Assembly (NCBI GenBank): GCA_947311845.1 | Contig: CAMZMU010000027.1 | Location: 78,406,825-78,470,824 of the forward strand | Source of the DNA: Poa pratensis | Taxonomy: Eukaryota; Streptophyta; Magnoliopsida; Poales; Poaceae | DNA length: 64,000 nucleotides | Direction of reading: 5' to 3' | In this document: positions 33,732-45,031 of the stretch, piece by piece | Numbering within the stretch: the first letter of the stretch is position 1 | Layout: every line of letters starts with the position of its first letter | The notes under the pieces: generated by a model | The model's input: the letters and a program-made list of their open reading frames with translations, nothing else | Told to the model about the DNA's origin: nothing | The model's database searches: none | Translations under genes and position numbers: made by a program

Positions 33732-36187
33732 TAAGGATGACTCCAACGGGCCGACGCATCGAGTCCGCGCGTGTCCGTCCCTGTCCGCGGGAGCCAAAAA
33801 CATGGCCCAACGGGGCGACGCAAACGGACCGCGCGTCCGTTCTCCTGTCTGCCGCAATCCATTCGTGGCCCAAATTTGGGCCAGGTTTGCGTCGGCCGCG
33901 GACACGCGCGGAGCGCAATTGTGTCCTCCTGTAGTCCGCCCCTGGCCCGCCCATCAGAGGCAAAATCCACAGTCCCGGCCTTCGCTCTCCCGAAACCCCA
34001 CTCGAGCTCCTGCCCTAGCCATGGCAAACCCAGCCGCCGCCGCCAACTCTGCCGCTTTGCGGGCCGCCGAGAAGGAGGGCGAACTCGATTTCACGCCCGA
34101 AGCTCCAAAGAAGCCAAAGAAGGAGCTCACGCCGGAGCAGAGGGCCCTAGAGACCCAGAAGAAGGGCGCCCGGAGGAGGAGGTTGAAGGAGAACATGGTC
34201 GCCGCCACCAAGAAGGCCGCCGCCGAGCAGAAGGACCAGGACGACGAATCTGACCTCGTGTCCAGGGCCGCGACCGCTGCCCTCCTCCTGATTGGAATGG
34301 TACCGCCCGCGGGAGCGGCCGCGGCCGCGACTGCGGAGGCCAGCTCCAATGGCTCGGCGGCCCGACCGCCACGGTCGAGAACTTCCGCGACGGCATCCTC
34401 GCCTGCGTACGGGTACCTGCCGGGAACCATTCCGCCGCAGGTTTCACCTGAGGTAGGGGAATCCGCGCCCGCCGCCACCCTCGAGGTACCTACCCTTGAT
34501 CTCAACGCGCCCGCTACACCCTTGGCCGGACACTCGCCGGCGCCGCAGACTGTGGCTGCGCGTGCAGCTGCCCCTCCTGTTGTCGTCCACGACCGCAACC
34601 TGTTCGGCGAAATGCCCACGCCGGGGGACGCAAGGTACTACGAGGATCCGGAAGGGGAGGACGTCCTCCAGGACATGAACATGGACAACAATACGTATGC
34701 CCATGACGTTTATGCCGCCGGACAAGATGAAGTTCCGCCCACCGGCAACGATGTGATCAACATTGATGATGAACCGGTTTTCCAAGACGAGCTCGAGACC
34801 CAAGCCCGGGCCATGAAGAGAAAGATTAGCGAAAGGGGTGCCTCATTCACGGCGGAGGAGGACGTGCTCATTTGCGAGTCCTGGATCGAGGTTGGGACTA
34901 ACCAAATCATCGGGGCGGAGCAAAGAGGGAGTGCTTATTAGGGCCGGTTCATGAAGCACTACAATGAAAGTAGAATCCTTCCGCCCAGAAACATAGCCAC
35001 GGAGCGGACCGAGACCTCTATCTCGAAGAGGTGGCTCCACATCCAAGCGGAGATGAGCAAGTTCTGCGGCTCCGTTGAAAACATTGAAGCCTAGCCTCAA
35101 AGTGGCTATGGATTTAAAGAAATGGTAATTCGTCTTCTCTTCTTATGTATTGTGCTAATATTCCTCTTCCCTTGATTTTGATTGTCATACCCTTGCATGC
35201 ATAGGTCTTGCAAGCTTTAGAGTTATTCAAGGCTCAACATGGGAAGACCTTCAACTTGACCCATTGCTACAAGGTGCTCAAGGACCAGCAGAAATGAAAG
35301 GACCTCTACGCCTCCCTCAAAAATGGTGGGGAGCCAGTTGCCAAGGGAGAGGACCCATTGGAGAAGGAAGTGAGGCCAAGGGGGAAGAACAACTCGAAGG
35401 CCGAGGCGAAACGCGATGCAACAACCCTTGCGTTGCAAGCGACATTGAACGGATTCCTATCCCAAAAGGACAAGGCATGCGACAAGGAGGAGAGGAAAGA
35501 GAGGGACCGCCAAGAGAGAGAGAGGCCGCTGCCAAGCTCTACTTCGAATTGTAGAGGAAGAAGCTCGATATCGAGGAGGCAAATGCGCAGACACGAGCTA
35601 GGGAGGCCAAGGCTAGGGCCAAGGAGGCCGAGGCAAGAGCAAAGGAGGCTGAAACGAAGGGCAAGGACCTTGAGCTCACCCTACGCCAAGAGGAGGCCAG
35701 GATTATGGACATGGATCTCTCGGCCTTCACCCCTAAGAAGAAGGCCTACTACCTCAAGAAGCAAAGTTACTACATGGACCGAGAGTGATCATATCTCGGT
35801 AGTTCTAGTTGTATGCCGGCGTTGGACGATGGCCTAGATGGCCAAACAAACATGGCCGAGATGGCCGGAACTATGTTATATTTTGGATGTTGTAAGCCGG
35901 CATGGCAATATTCTTTTGGTACTATGTGATGTGTTTGATTTACTGTGTCAATCTATGTTTAATTTGGTTGTCTAGATGATTAAATGTGATCAAAATTGTG
36001 AAAATGATCAAAATGCTCCAAAACCCTCAAAACTCTGGCCGGGGCGGACTCAATGCGTCGGCCCGTTGGGCGCAGTGGCCAGAGAGGGGCGGACATGGGC
36101 CGGACGCGCGTCCGTTTGCCGACCCAAACGGACCAAACGCGGACCAAACGCGCGTCCGTTTGCGTCGGCCCGTTGGAGTCATCCTAA
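33732..36187. mobile_element. Harbinger-like element carrying only a MYB/SANT-like gene
   Basis: The ends are perfect 24 bp inverted repeats (33735-33758 and 36161-36184; outermost bases ggatgactccaacgggccga). They are flanked by TAA at 33732-33734 and 36185-36187, fitting the TWA target of PIF/Harbinger elements. Subterminal acgcgcgtccgt / acggac repeats occupy about 100 bp at each end. The 2,450 bp interior encodes one decayed gene on the plus strand (34021-35788) and no DDE transposase. Autonomous PIF/Harbinger elements carry a transposase and a MYB-like protein, so this one appears to have kept only the second. Confidence 0.75.
34021..35788 (+). pseudogene. MYB/SANT-like protein with NAM-associated-type C-terminus, decayed
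   Basis: The frame opens at ATG 34021, giving a long Ala/Pro-rich and basic N-terminal region with a KKPKKELTPEQRALETQKK segment. A SANT-like trihelix follows from about 34845 (FTAEEDVLICESWIEVGTNQ, then GRFMKHYNES and KRWLHIQAEMSKFCG). An intron with GT..AG borders lies at about 35126-35204. Exon 2 continues with VLQALELFKAQHGK, a Lys-rich region and a coiled coil of KAREAEARAKEAE type ending TPKKKAYYLKKQSYYM at TGA 35786-35788. Stops interrupt it at 34939-34941, near 35092, near 35295 and near 35548, and one frameshift lies near 35515. At least two of the stops replace positions where Trp is usual. In Harbinger elements this type of protein helps bind the transposon ends. Confidence 0.75.
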
Positions 36188-36211
36188 CAATCGTTTGTGT
36201 GTATATCTGGC

Positions 36212-36458
36212 CATGGGCAGCCCGGCCTGAAGCCTAGCCCGAAATTCTCGGGCCTGGGCCTGAAATTTAGGCCCGACGCGTGCGATGGGCTGGGCCTGGG
36301 TTTTGAGTTTTGGCCATTTAGGTAAAAAGCCCGGCCCGCGGCCCGACGGCCCGTCGGGCTTTCGGGGTTTTTGACAGGGCCGGGCTAGGCCTGGGCCTGG
36401 GTTTTCTGTGTCGGGCTTTTCTCGGCCCGGCCCGAAGCCTGGCCCGACCCGAGACATG
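36212..36458. mobile_element. hAT-type MITE rich in GGCCCGGCC
   Basis: The left end catgggcagcccggcc and the complement of the right end (catgtctcgggtcgggcc) are inverted repeats with CA..TG borders. The interior is almost entirely permutations of gggcc/ggccc. This composition is characteristic of a family of small cereal hAT-like elements. A clear 8 bp duplication was not seen, so borders may be off by a few bases. Confidence 0.5.
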
Positions 36459-37450
36459 GCTAGGTATATTGTGTGATATATACCAGAGTGGTGTCACCTA
36501 CATAGCACCAAGCTAGGAACAGCTGGCTATGGCACCAAGCTAGGAACAGCTGGCTATGTCTTACTCCTAGATACTCAATTAACCCATGACAGAACCATGT
36601 GCATGTACATGACCACTTGGCTATTTTCCAAGGCAGGCACCAAGTTCTAGAAGCCTGTTACAACTAAGCAGCAAATCGAAATGTATCATTCACAAAACCC
36701 ACAGGACAAACCACATGGACACAACCAAGCATCAGGCTGGATCAAACACACAATGAAGATGCCATATATAGATGGAAGAAAGGTCGTGTACTTGCAAGCC
36801 GAAGCAAAACCATCTAGCTGCAGCAACCACTCGGACACGAGCAGGACAACGTTGATGGAACCAGCACATCAGTGAGGGGGAGCCACAATAGACATGAGTT
36901 GGAGACCCTAAACCCCGAAGACCAATCGGAGGGGGTGACGCCGAAGGTAGCATCTTGTATACTCACACAAGCTACTGAGAGTATGTACATTCTAAATTTC
37001 TAATGTATGCAATCTATGGATTTGCAATGAGCTTTGACACTCCTATTCCGCCACAATACATTCTGAATTATCAGGATTTGTTTTTTATGAAACATGCAAT
37101 TCTACAGCCAGCACTAGTTTCACCCTGCTCCAACCATCTGATCATGTGCTGTATCATGGAACATTCTTGATCATCAGGATTTGTTTTTCAAGAAACATGC
37201 AATTCTACAGCGCACATTTTCGCCCTGATCATGGGCTGCATCTATAACGGTATAACCACGCCCGTGTAGGAAACGGCCCTTCTCATCTGAGAAAAAATAA
37301 ATTCATCACGCGTCGAAAAGAAAAGAAAACACTTTTTAAAAGGAATGCAAACCGGCGGACGTACCGGTTCTTATCCTCTGAGAAGAAGAAACAGAAAATA
37401 GGTTAGCGGCAGCATACGGGGGACCCTGCCGTCGGTAATCGTCCAGATAA
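36459..37450. other. Spacer with two small duplications
   Basis: A perfect tandem duplication of about 27 bp (caccaagctaggaacagctg core) lies at about 36507-36560. A looser duplication of about 65 bp (atcaggatttgttttt ... acatgcaattctacag) occurs at 37070-37115 and 37172-37217. No gene is recognised. From about 37350 the DNA becomes the GC-rich upstream region of the F-box gene. Confidence 0.45.
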
Positions 37451-38419
37451 ATGGCGAAGGAGCCATGATCCGCAGTCGGGGAAGAGCCCACGGCATCCCG
37501 TCTCCTCCCCCTCCCATCCTAACTGGTAAGACGAGCATCTGCTTGATTTCCATCAAAATTTCTCGTCAAAGCTCCCTTTTTTATTTGAATCTGGACTGAT
37601 TAATGGCGATTGTAGGAGGAGGGATTGGTCGAATCTTAGTGATGGGACGGCGGGGCTGATCTCTGAACGCCTGCTTGCTAACGATGTGGCGGACTATATC
37701 CGCTTCCGCGCGGTGTGCTGCCCGTGGCGACGGTGCTCCACGGATCCGCGCGCGCATGGCATACTGGACGGCCGCTTCCACCCACGTAAATGGATTATGC
37801 TCCCGGAAACTGTCGCCGCCCCCGACCACCGTCGCCTCCTCCTCAACGTCACTACCGGCGAGTGCATGCGGATGCGCCTCCCGGAGCTCAGTGGCCACCG
37901 TGTCTTCGGGCCCACCACTGAAGGCCTCCTCATATTGGTCGACATGAGCTCGTACGTCGTCTGCCTGCTCAACCCGCTCACAGGCCACGTAGCTGATCTT
38001 CCGCCAGCAACCACACTGCACTCCCCGCGCGGTTATCCGACCGATCACTAGTACAGAACGACACATCGGATACCCCTCTATGGCAACGGCAAGAGTTAGG
38101 CACGGAAAAATGAGCTCCGCGCGCTTCCGCGAGTGCGCGCGCGCGCTAGTCGGTCGATGGGCCCGACACAATGGTAACGGAGGCTGAAAAGATCTCCGTT
38201 GCTCATATATAGGCAACGGAGGAAAGAATATCTCCGTTGCTGATATTGCCACATCAGAAACAGAGATCGGTCTATCTCCGTTTCCCATGTGAAGGCACAT
38301 TAAGTGGTGCCGGTAATAATATCTCCCACTCCAGTACTGTATCTCACTCTCACTCTCAGTCTCACTCTCTCTAGTTCCTAACCCTAGCCGCACACGCTCT
38401 CCTCCTACTTCACCCATCG

Positions 38420-39016
38420 ATGGCGAACCCCTCCGGCGCCGACGGAAGTCAGGATGGAGCATCTTCCTCCTCTCACCCTCCGAGGCGCAGCCCGGATCTC
38501 TCCTACAACTGGGGCGAGATCCCCGGTGACTGCGGTCGCGAGTTCATTCTGAGCCGTCAAATCCCATCCGGATCCACGGCGGCGGCGACCACCGACGCCC
38601 GGATCTCGTCCTCATCGTCCTCCTCGGACGATGAGGACGAGGATCTGGAGGTCGGTCTCGTCCTCTCTCGCGCCTCCTTTGAGCGCGAGCGCGCCGAGGG
38701 TGTCATTCGGGCGTCTGCGATGCAGAGAGCTATCCGCATCTCCGCCGCCGAGCGCGCGATAGAAGCCGCCGAGGAGGCGTTGTTCCAGACGCGGCTCCGG
38801 GCGGCCATAGACCGCTCTCTTCTCCCTGGCCAGGGCCCTGGGCCAGATGCGGCGGCGGCAGCGGTGGCGGCGGTGGAGGAGGAGGATGAGGAGGAGGAGG
38901 AGGACGCTCCGGTGTTCGAGCAGGATGAGGTCTCCTCTGATGTCTCCTCTGGCTGTGGCTCCGGCGCCGACGCCTGGGACGCAATCCGCGACGAAAAGCG
39001 ACCCCGTCTCGCCTAA
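38420..39016 (+). CDS. Acidic Ser/Ala-rich protein encoded in the CACTA element, unknown
   Basis: ATG at 38420 to TAA at 39014-39016 gives 198 residues without a stop. The N-terminal third is Ser/Pro-rich. An acidic run (about residues 60-80, SSSSSSSDDEDEDLE) is followed by a strongly helical Arg/Glu/Ala segment (about 85-135, with AIRISAAERAIEAAEEALFQ), then a second acidic block (EEEDEEEEEDA). A C/T-rich leader (38330-38400) precedes it, as in a cereal 5' UTR. The frame starts 370 bp inside the transposon, so it was acquired by, or evolved within, it. I do not recognise a family. It may be a captured gene or an accessory transposon protein. Confidence 0.5.
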   Translation: MANPSGADGSQDGASSSSHPPRRSPDLSYNWGEIPGDCGREFILSRQIPSGSTAAATTDARISSSSSSSDDEDEDLEVGLVLSRASFERERAEGVIRASAMQRAIRISAAERAIEAAEEALFQTRLRAAIDRSLLPGQGPGPDAAAAAVAAVEEEDEEEEEDAPVFEQDEVSSDVSSGCGSGADAWDAIRDEKRPRLA

Positions 39017-39079
39017 GGTAAATGACCGCTCTGTTAGCTACTTATTTAGCTCGGTTTGCTTTGTTAGTTAGCTCTGTTC

Positions 39080-39885
39080 AGCTATGTATTTGCTATGTTA
39101 GCTACTTATTTAGCTCGGTTTGTTTTGTGTAGCTATGTATTTGCTATGTTAGCTACTTATTTCGCTCGGTTTGCTCTGTTAGTTAGCTTTGTTCAGCTAT
39201 GTATTTGCTATGTTAGCTACTTATTTAGCTCGGTTTGCTTTGTTTAGCTATGTATTTGCTATGTTAGCTACTTATTTAGCTCAGTTTGCTCTGTTAGTTA
39301 GCTCTGTTCAGCTATGTATTTGCTATGTTAGCTACTTATTTAGCTCGGTTTGCTTTGTTTAGCTATGTATTTGCAATGTTAGCTACTTATTTAGCTCGGT
39401 TTGCTCTGTTAGTTAGCTCTGTTCAGCTATGTATTTGTTATGTTAGCTACTTATTTAGCTCGGTTTGCTTTGTTTAGCTATGTATTTGCTATGTTAGCTA
39501 CTTATTTAGCTCAGTTTGCTCTGTTAGTTAGCTCTGTTCAGCTATGTATTTGCTATGTTAGCTACTTATTTAGCTCGGTTTGCTTTGTTTAGCTATGTAT
39601 TTGCTATGTTAGCTACTTATTTAACTCGGTTTGCTCTGTTAGTTAGCTCTGTTCAGCTATGTATTTGCTATGTTAGCTACTTATTTAGCTCGGTTTGTCC
39701 TATTCAGCTATGTATTTACTATGTTAGCTACTTATTTAGCTCGGGTTGCTCTGTTAGTTAGCTCTGTTCAGCTATGTATTTGCTATGTTAGCTACATATT
39801 TAGCTTGGTTTGCTCTGTTAGTTAGCTCTTCAGCTATGTATTTAGCTCGGTTTGTTTTGTTTACTTCTTATTGGCTCTGTTTATT
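39080..39885 (+). repeat. 115 bp higher-order tandem array (51 + 64 bp units)
   Basis: The motif agctatgtatttgctatgtt recurs in an alternating pattern of a 51 bp and a 64 bp unit. The start that follows ctctgttc lies at 39080, 39195, 39310, 39425, 39540, 39655 and 39770, exactly 115 bp apart each time. The array begins shortly after the stop codon of the 198-residue frame and degenerates near 39830-39885. Units differ by only a few bases, which points to recent unequal exchange or slippage. Confidence 0.95.
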
Positions 39886-40671
39886 AGCTTTGTTTGCTGT
39901 TTTTAATAAAGAATATTCGTTGTTTCAAGACTTGGTGGATGCTTGGTGACGATGCTGCTGCCGTGAAGACCTAGGAGCGGGGCTCCATACACGGTGCCGT
40001 CACCAGGAGCAGTACATTTTACGCAGCAGGAAAGACATTAGATGTTCGTCTGGCGGCCGTGAAGACATAGGAGCAGAGCTCTAGTCACGCGCACTGATGA
40101 ACTTTTGTAAAGCAGGACGTACAGGAATACGGTGACGACCGGGCGGCCGTCTAGTCGCATGGAGCGGGGCTCCATCGACGGCACAGCCCGTCACTGTGTT
40201 TTTATTTATTTTCCTGTAACCCTTATTAGAAACGGTTATTAGCAAAACTCCGTGTCTGATGTTAAATACATCAGAAATGGTTATCTCCTCCGTTGCCATT
40301 GAGATCTTCACATCAGTGACAGGGTCGGGGACACGGACCCTTTCTCCGTTGCCGATGGGATTTTTGGCCCGTTTCCGATGTATCGTTCTGTACTAGTAGA
40401 TGGTGATCTCACAGAGGAATTCGAGGTTAGAGCCGGTGGCCTTGCTGATGACTCCACATTTGCTGTCTATTTCTGCATCTGCAGAATCCATACGCTAGCT
40501 TTGGCCAAGCCTGGCGACGAGTGTTGGACGCCGGTAGAGGACCAAACAAGTTCAGATTCGCTACCTATTACTAACTATATGAAAGATGAGCAATTTAGCG
40601 AGCTCTCCACGCTCGGGCTACTGTTCTAACTATATGAAAGATGAGCAATTTAGCGAGCTCTCCGCGCTCGG

Positions 40672-40695
40672 GCTACTGTTCCTTAGAACAGTAGC
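40672..40695. other. Perfect 10 bp hairpin near the Helitron 5' end
   Basis: gctactgttc (40672-40681) pairs with gaacagtagc (40686-40695) around a ctta loop. It lies at the end of the duplicated 5' terminal segment. Its role is unknown. Confidence 0.5.
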
Positions 40696-40759
40696 TACAG
40701 TGTTGAACAGTACCGCGCGGAGGGACGTATTCGTAATTTCCAGAAAACTGAAGGACTTT

Positions 40760-41620
40760 CTTGCAAAAAATGCCACAATTCCTCTCCTTCATCTCTCTCC
40801 CGTGCGAGCCGGAGGTCGCCGGCGACGCCGACGCGCCGCCCCGCCGTTTCACTCCTCCCCACTCAAATCGACGGCCACAGCGAGCTCTGCCGTCGCGTCC
40901 TCTCACTCCTCGCCGACAGCCGCGTGCTCAGCCGCCCGAGATGCGTCGGAATCGTCGCCGCCGTGCGCTTGCTCGGGCCGCCGCGTCCGCACGCCGCCGG
41001 CGACGCTCCGGCGAACCAAGTGCAGCGGCGCCGCCGCTCCTGGGCACCCTGCCTCCACGCGCGTCCCTCACGCCAGCCGCGCATCCCCCATCGCCCTGGC
41101 GCGGCGCCGCCGTGGTCATCGCGACCGCTGCCGCCGATCCAGAATCCTTCTCCTCTGCCGCTGTGCCACCGGAGTCGTCGTCGCCCCGGCGCATGGATCT
41201 CACCCTTACGGTGCCGCACCGCCGCATCGTCGCTGGCCTCCTACACCCATCTCCCCTCCAGCACCAGTAGGCGGCCACGGGCGCGGGCGCGGGCGTCGTC
41301 GCCGCCCCCCTCCACCTCCCCTCCAGCAGCGGGAGCCGGACGCGGGCGTGGGCGCCGTCTCCGTCAGATGGAAATCCCCGTCAGGCTCGGCACCACGGAG
41401 GAGGAGGAGATGGACATATCGAGGTGCCCAAGTTCGTTGACCTCACCATGCCCAACGCCTTGTGCCCTCTCCATCCCCGTTTCTGCTCTCTCCCCCGTCT
41501 CACCTCCTCTCTTCCTTAGCAGCCGGAGGCGACGACGCAGAGGTGCAACACGTGAGGATCCTTAGCAGCCGGAGGCGACGACGCAGAGGCACGCAGAGGT
41601 GCCGGCAGCGCGATGTCTGG
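40760..41620. other. GC-rich segment inside the Helitron, possible captured fragment
   Basis: Composition rises sharply and several long frames overlap on both strands (for example 40586-41440 and 40924-41565 on plus), dominated by Arg, Pro, Ala and Ser. None shows a recognisable domain. It resembles the 5' UTR and first exon of a grass gene. A splice donor-like ggtgat follows near 41721. A captured first exon is a reasonable but unproved reading. Confidence 0.35.
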
Positions 41621-41747
41621 CCACGAGCGACCGCGTGTTGAAGCGCCTACGAACGGCATCCTCCTGCAGCAAGCTTCCAGCCTAAATTTCCGGTCATCCT
41701 CAGGACTTCCTCTCAAGCGAGGTGATGTGCTGCTCTCTCCTGGTTCT

Positions 41748-41920
41748 CCTTTTCTCGGGGCAATTGATGATAACCCCCCTAGTTCGTGCGAGTTCTATCA
41801 TATGCCCCCCTTGTGTCACTGACATGTGGGACCGGACCCCACATGTCAGTGACACAAAGGGGGCATATAATAGAACCCACGTCAACTGGGGGGGTTATCA
41901 TCAATTTTGCCCCTTTTCTC
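41748..41920. mobile_element. Hairpin MITE (Mutator-type, 9 bp TSD) nested in the Helitron
   Basis: The 9 bp sequence ccttttctc at 41748-41756 and 41912-41920 flanks 155 bp that fold almost completely back on themselves. The left arm ggggcaattgatgataaccc pairs with the right arm, through to the central tgacatgtggg / cccacatgtca. The 9 bp duplication is typical of Mutator-like elements. It has no coding capacity. Confidence 0.8.
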
Positions 41921-44900
41921 TTAGATGTGCTATCTCCCGTGCTTGATCTTCTTTGCTTCTTCAACAATAGATATCTGCTTACTCAGATACCTCATTGATA
42001 TGCCACCTCCGAGTTCATGATGTTCATGCTCGCTAGGTATTCGACGAGTTTTCCAGATGAGCTAATGTGTTTTCTCTGGGTGAAGTGCAGGCTGGACAAG
42101 AGACCTAGAGGGCCTGCCAAGGCCAGCCTGAGCTTTCTTGATTTGAGCTGCCAGTCGCTGCCAAGCCTGCTATGGCATCATCAAAGTACTTTTGTAATGG
42201 TGCTATTTGTTGATATATATTGATCCTTATTTGTACTATCTCCCTCACTATTTTCACTCCAGTACAACAAACGGCTGGCCTTGCTGATGGTTGTTTTCTT
42301 CAAAAGTGAGTTATGATTGAACTGATTTAATTGATTATGGCCAAGTATGACGATTCTACAAGAAGCGGACAGTGAACTTACTGCTTATTTCAGCATTTTT
42401 CTTACAAGCTTAATGGAAGCCGGCAGATATGGTGTACTGCTCTTTCAAGAAAAATGTGGTAGCTACGACAGATGGATGTTTGGTACCCAATATGCTATTT
42501 AATTTGATGGTATCTTAGGGAGATACTTATCCCATGGTTTTTCCGTAGTCTCCAGCTGTTTCTGGTCTCTCTGAAGTTTAGTAGATGCTCATCTATTAAT
42601 GATTCACAGGTATCTTCCTCTACTAATTATTTTGTTGTACCTTCAACTCTTGCTTGTAATCCAGCAAATTCGAGTACTGTCTATATCATGTGGGTGTTAC
42701 CACGGACATCCCAATTCACCACAGCAGGTACCATGACTTGGTGTCCTTTTTTTTGTATGCAGAAAAATACACGTTGTAGATTAGAAAGTGACATGCTCCT
42801 TTAGGCTAGCAGTGATTGCAAAATACTTGCTTTTTGAAACAAGCAACACTTAGTTTGTGTCTGCTTCTTGGTTTTCACTTATTCATCACTTGTGCAACTA
42901 TCACCGGAAGTATCTGTTGTTGGTGTTATTGTACGTTTATTTAGTGTCAGATGACTTAATTTAATAGCTTTTGCAGCTTCTGTGTTATTTAACTGTGGGT
43001 GTTTCAGCCAAAATCTGCTTATTCTCACATGGATGCCAAGGTATGATATTGGAAGAGGTAAAGATGGGTATGTACTTTGACAGAATTTCAGTTCTAAGAA
43101 AACGGCGAATATATACTATATATAAGTAAAATGATCACCCCTTAACTTTATAATTTCATTGGCAGATAAACAAAGACCTGCCTCTAGAGACTAAATCTTG
43201 AATATAGAGCTTCTTCCAAGTGCTTTGGTTGCTCTGATCATGTCAGCGGAAACATCTTTCCATCAAGCTTCCAAGCATCACTTTACAACCACAGGATACT
43301 AAAGATAGAGTTCTCTTTCCTGCCTCACTGAATGAAATAAAAAATAGAACTACTAAACCAAACAGCGAAAATAGCAACTTATCCTAAAAAACATCAATTA
43401 ATACTCCCATTGTACTATACTTTTTTTTGGTCAAACTGTAATATAAGTTTTGCAGATTACCATGGTACACGTAAATTTTGCAGAGCGCCGTGGTAGGCGT
43501 CTATATAAAGGAAAATTTCTGAATGTGATGACATGTAATCTCTGCATGTTCTTTAAAAAGTGTACATAAAGGAAACGTTCAGATTCTTCATGCAAAGAGG
43601 ATCACTTAATATGTCAATAAGTTTCAAGGCCACTTCAGGTATGTATTTTTTTACTTCTATGTTTTGTCGAAATATAATCCAATACATAGAACATATGCAT
43701 AAAATATCTTAAGGAGCAGATATTCCAAATTGTTAGAATTTCCTTTTGAGCTGAAGTGTAATCAAGTCAATGCTCAAGTTCTGTTTTCTTTGTTCTCGCC
43801 GTGCAAAAATGCAAAATTGTTTACAATGTTCAGTAGGTGCTCAGTTAACTTTGTTAAATTTTGAGTCACTATTTCCTACAGGCTCATGAAGATTTTCTTT
43901 TGTTAGAATTTCCTGGAAGCTTTTTCAAACATCTGTGTGCTATCTCAAACATCTATACACTAGCCAGTGCAATTCTTTCCAATTTCAGTATCTCATCTTT
44001 CTCAACAACATTATTTTTCTCAGCTCAAAAAGTTTCATGTGTACTCGAAGAAAGCATGTTTAAATATATGATATAACACTATAAGTGATTTTTGATGGAG
44101 AAATATTATGTTGCAGTTGAACGTGAGGGATGTCAGATTTTGCTTACGGTTCAAATCTCTTTTTAGGACAATCAAATCCAAAGATGGCTGATGCAGCAGA
44201 CGAGAAGATGTAGCAATGGCAGCTCATATAGATGGCAGCCGGCATCATCGGGAAACCATACGAGCTATCCATCCTGAATCCTAACCACTGTCATCCCATC
44301 ACCACATAAGCTGCACTGCCCATCTCCTATTCCTACTATGACGAATGGGTCTCTCCCTTGGTAGCGGTCCTCTGGCCAAGGCTCACTGCATGTCAAGAAT
44401 CGTAACGCCGTCATCCCGTGACCACATAAGGTGGGCCAAGACTCAAGACGATTGCACGTTCAACAGTGAGAAACATTGTTTGAAATGCAATTTAAACATA
44501 TCATTGATTGTAGCATTGTTTGATGTACTTTTGGCCGGTCACTTCGATTCAAAGCTAAGTTATAAAGAATGTCCAGCAGCCAAGAACGTGTGGCAAGGAT
44601 GACAGTACCATCATCTTCCATTGAAAGGAGCCCATTGATAATAAACCGGTGAAATAAATTTTGTTTGTTTGTCAGTGTTGGTTCTTAAGTTAAAATTTTG
44701 TAATAAACCTCCACTTCGTCCTGATAGTCAACCATACCTTCATGTTTTTGCCTAAAACCTGGGAGCTCCTAATTTACAAGGTTTGCCCAATTATCCTCCT
44801 TAATTTACAGGGTTTGCCGATTGTCATCCTTATTATACCCTTTGTTATTACATGAATTCAGTTCTCTGGCTTCCCATTTTTGAATTGTTCCATTCAGCTG

Positions 44901-45030
44901 AACTAACTTCCACGTGTTACAATAGTGCCTATCATATCCATCCAGTATCTCCAAGTTAGGTATGCATCAGTGTGTAAATTGGTTGGTCACATGTAAATGG
45001 TATGGACGGTAAAATACGAAATCATAGAAT
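41921..45030. other. Helitron interior, no gene recognised
   Basis: A/T-rich with short frames only; the longest on plus (44345-44602, 85 codons) shows no recognisable motif. Isolated splice-like sites occur but no coherent exon chain was found. It may contain introns or 3' UTR of a captured gene. Confidence 0.35.
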
Positions 45031-45031
45031 G

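Larger units (their letters stand above)
38043..40401. mobile_element. CACTA-type element in the F-box gene
   Basis: The element spans 38046-40398 (2,353 bp). It starts cactagtacagaacgacaca and its right end, reverse-complemented, reads tactagtacagaacgatac. A 3 bp duplication, gat, flanks it at 38043-38045 and 40399-40401, the CACTA target length. Subterminal ctccgttgc-type repeats occur in both ends (about 38190-38290 and 40250-40360). It carries one 198-codon frame and a 0.8 kb tandem array but no transposase. Removing it and one gat leaves the F-box frame unbroken. Confidence 0.85.

Noticed and set aside
39080..39885. Regular repeats considered as a CRISPR-like array
   Set aside because: There are no variable spacers. 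The whole period is repeated, and the context is a plant transposon.
43400..43440. Stowaway-like end (tactcccattgtactatac)
   Set aside because: Too diverged, and no partner end or TA duplication was found.
44345..44602. 85-codon frame as a gene
   Set aside because: No motif, splice partner or convincing leader; it lies in A/T-rich Helitron interior.
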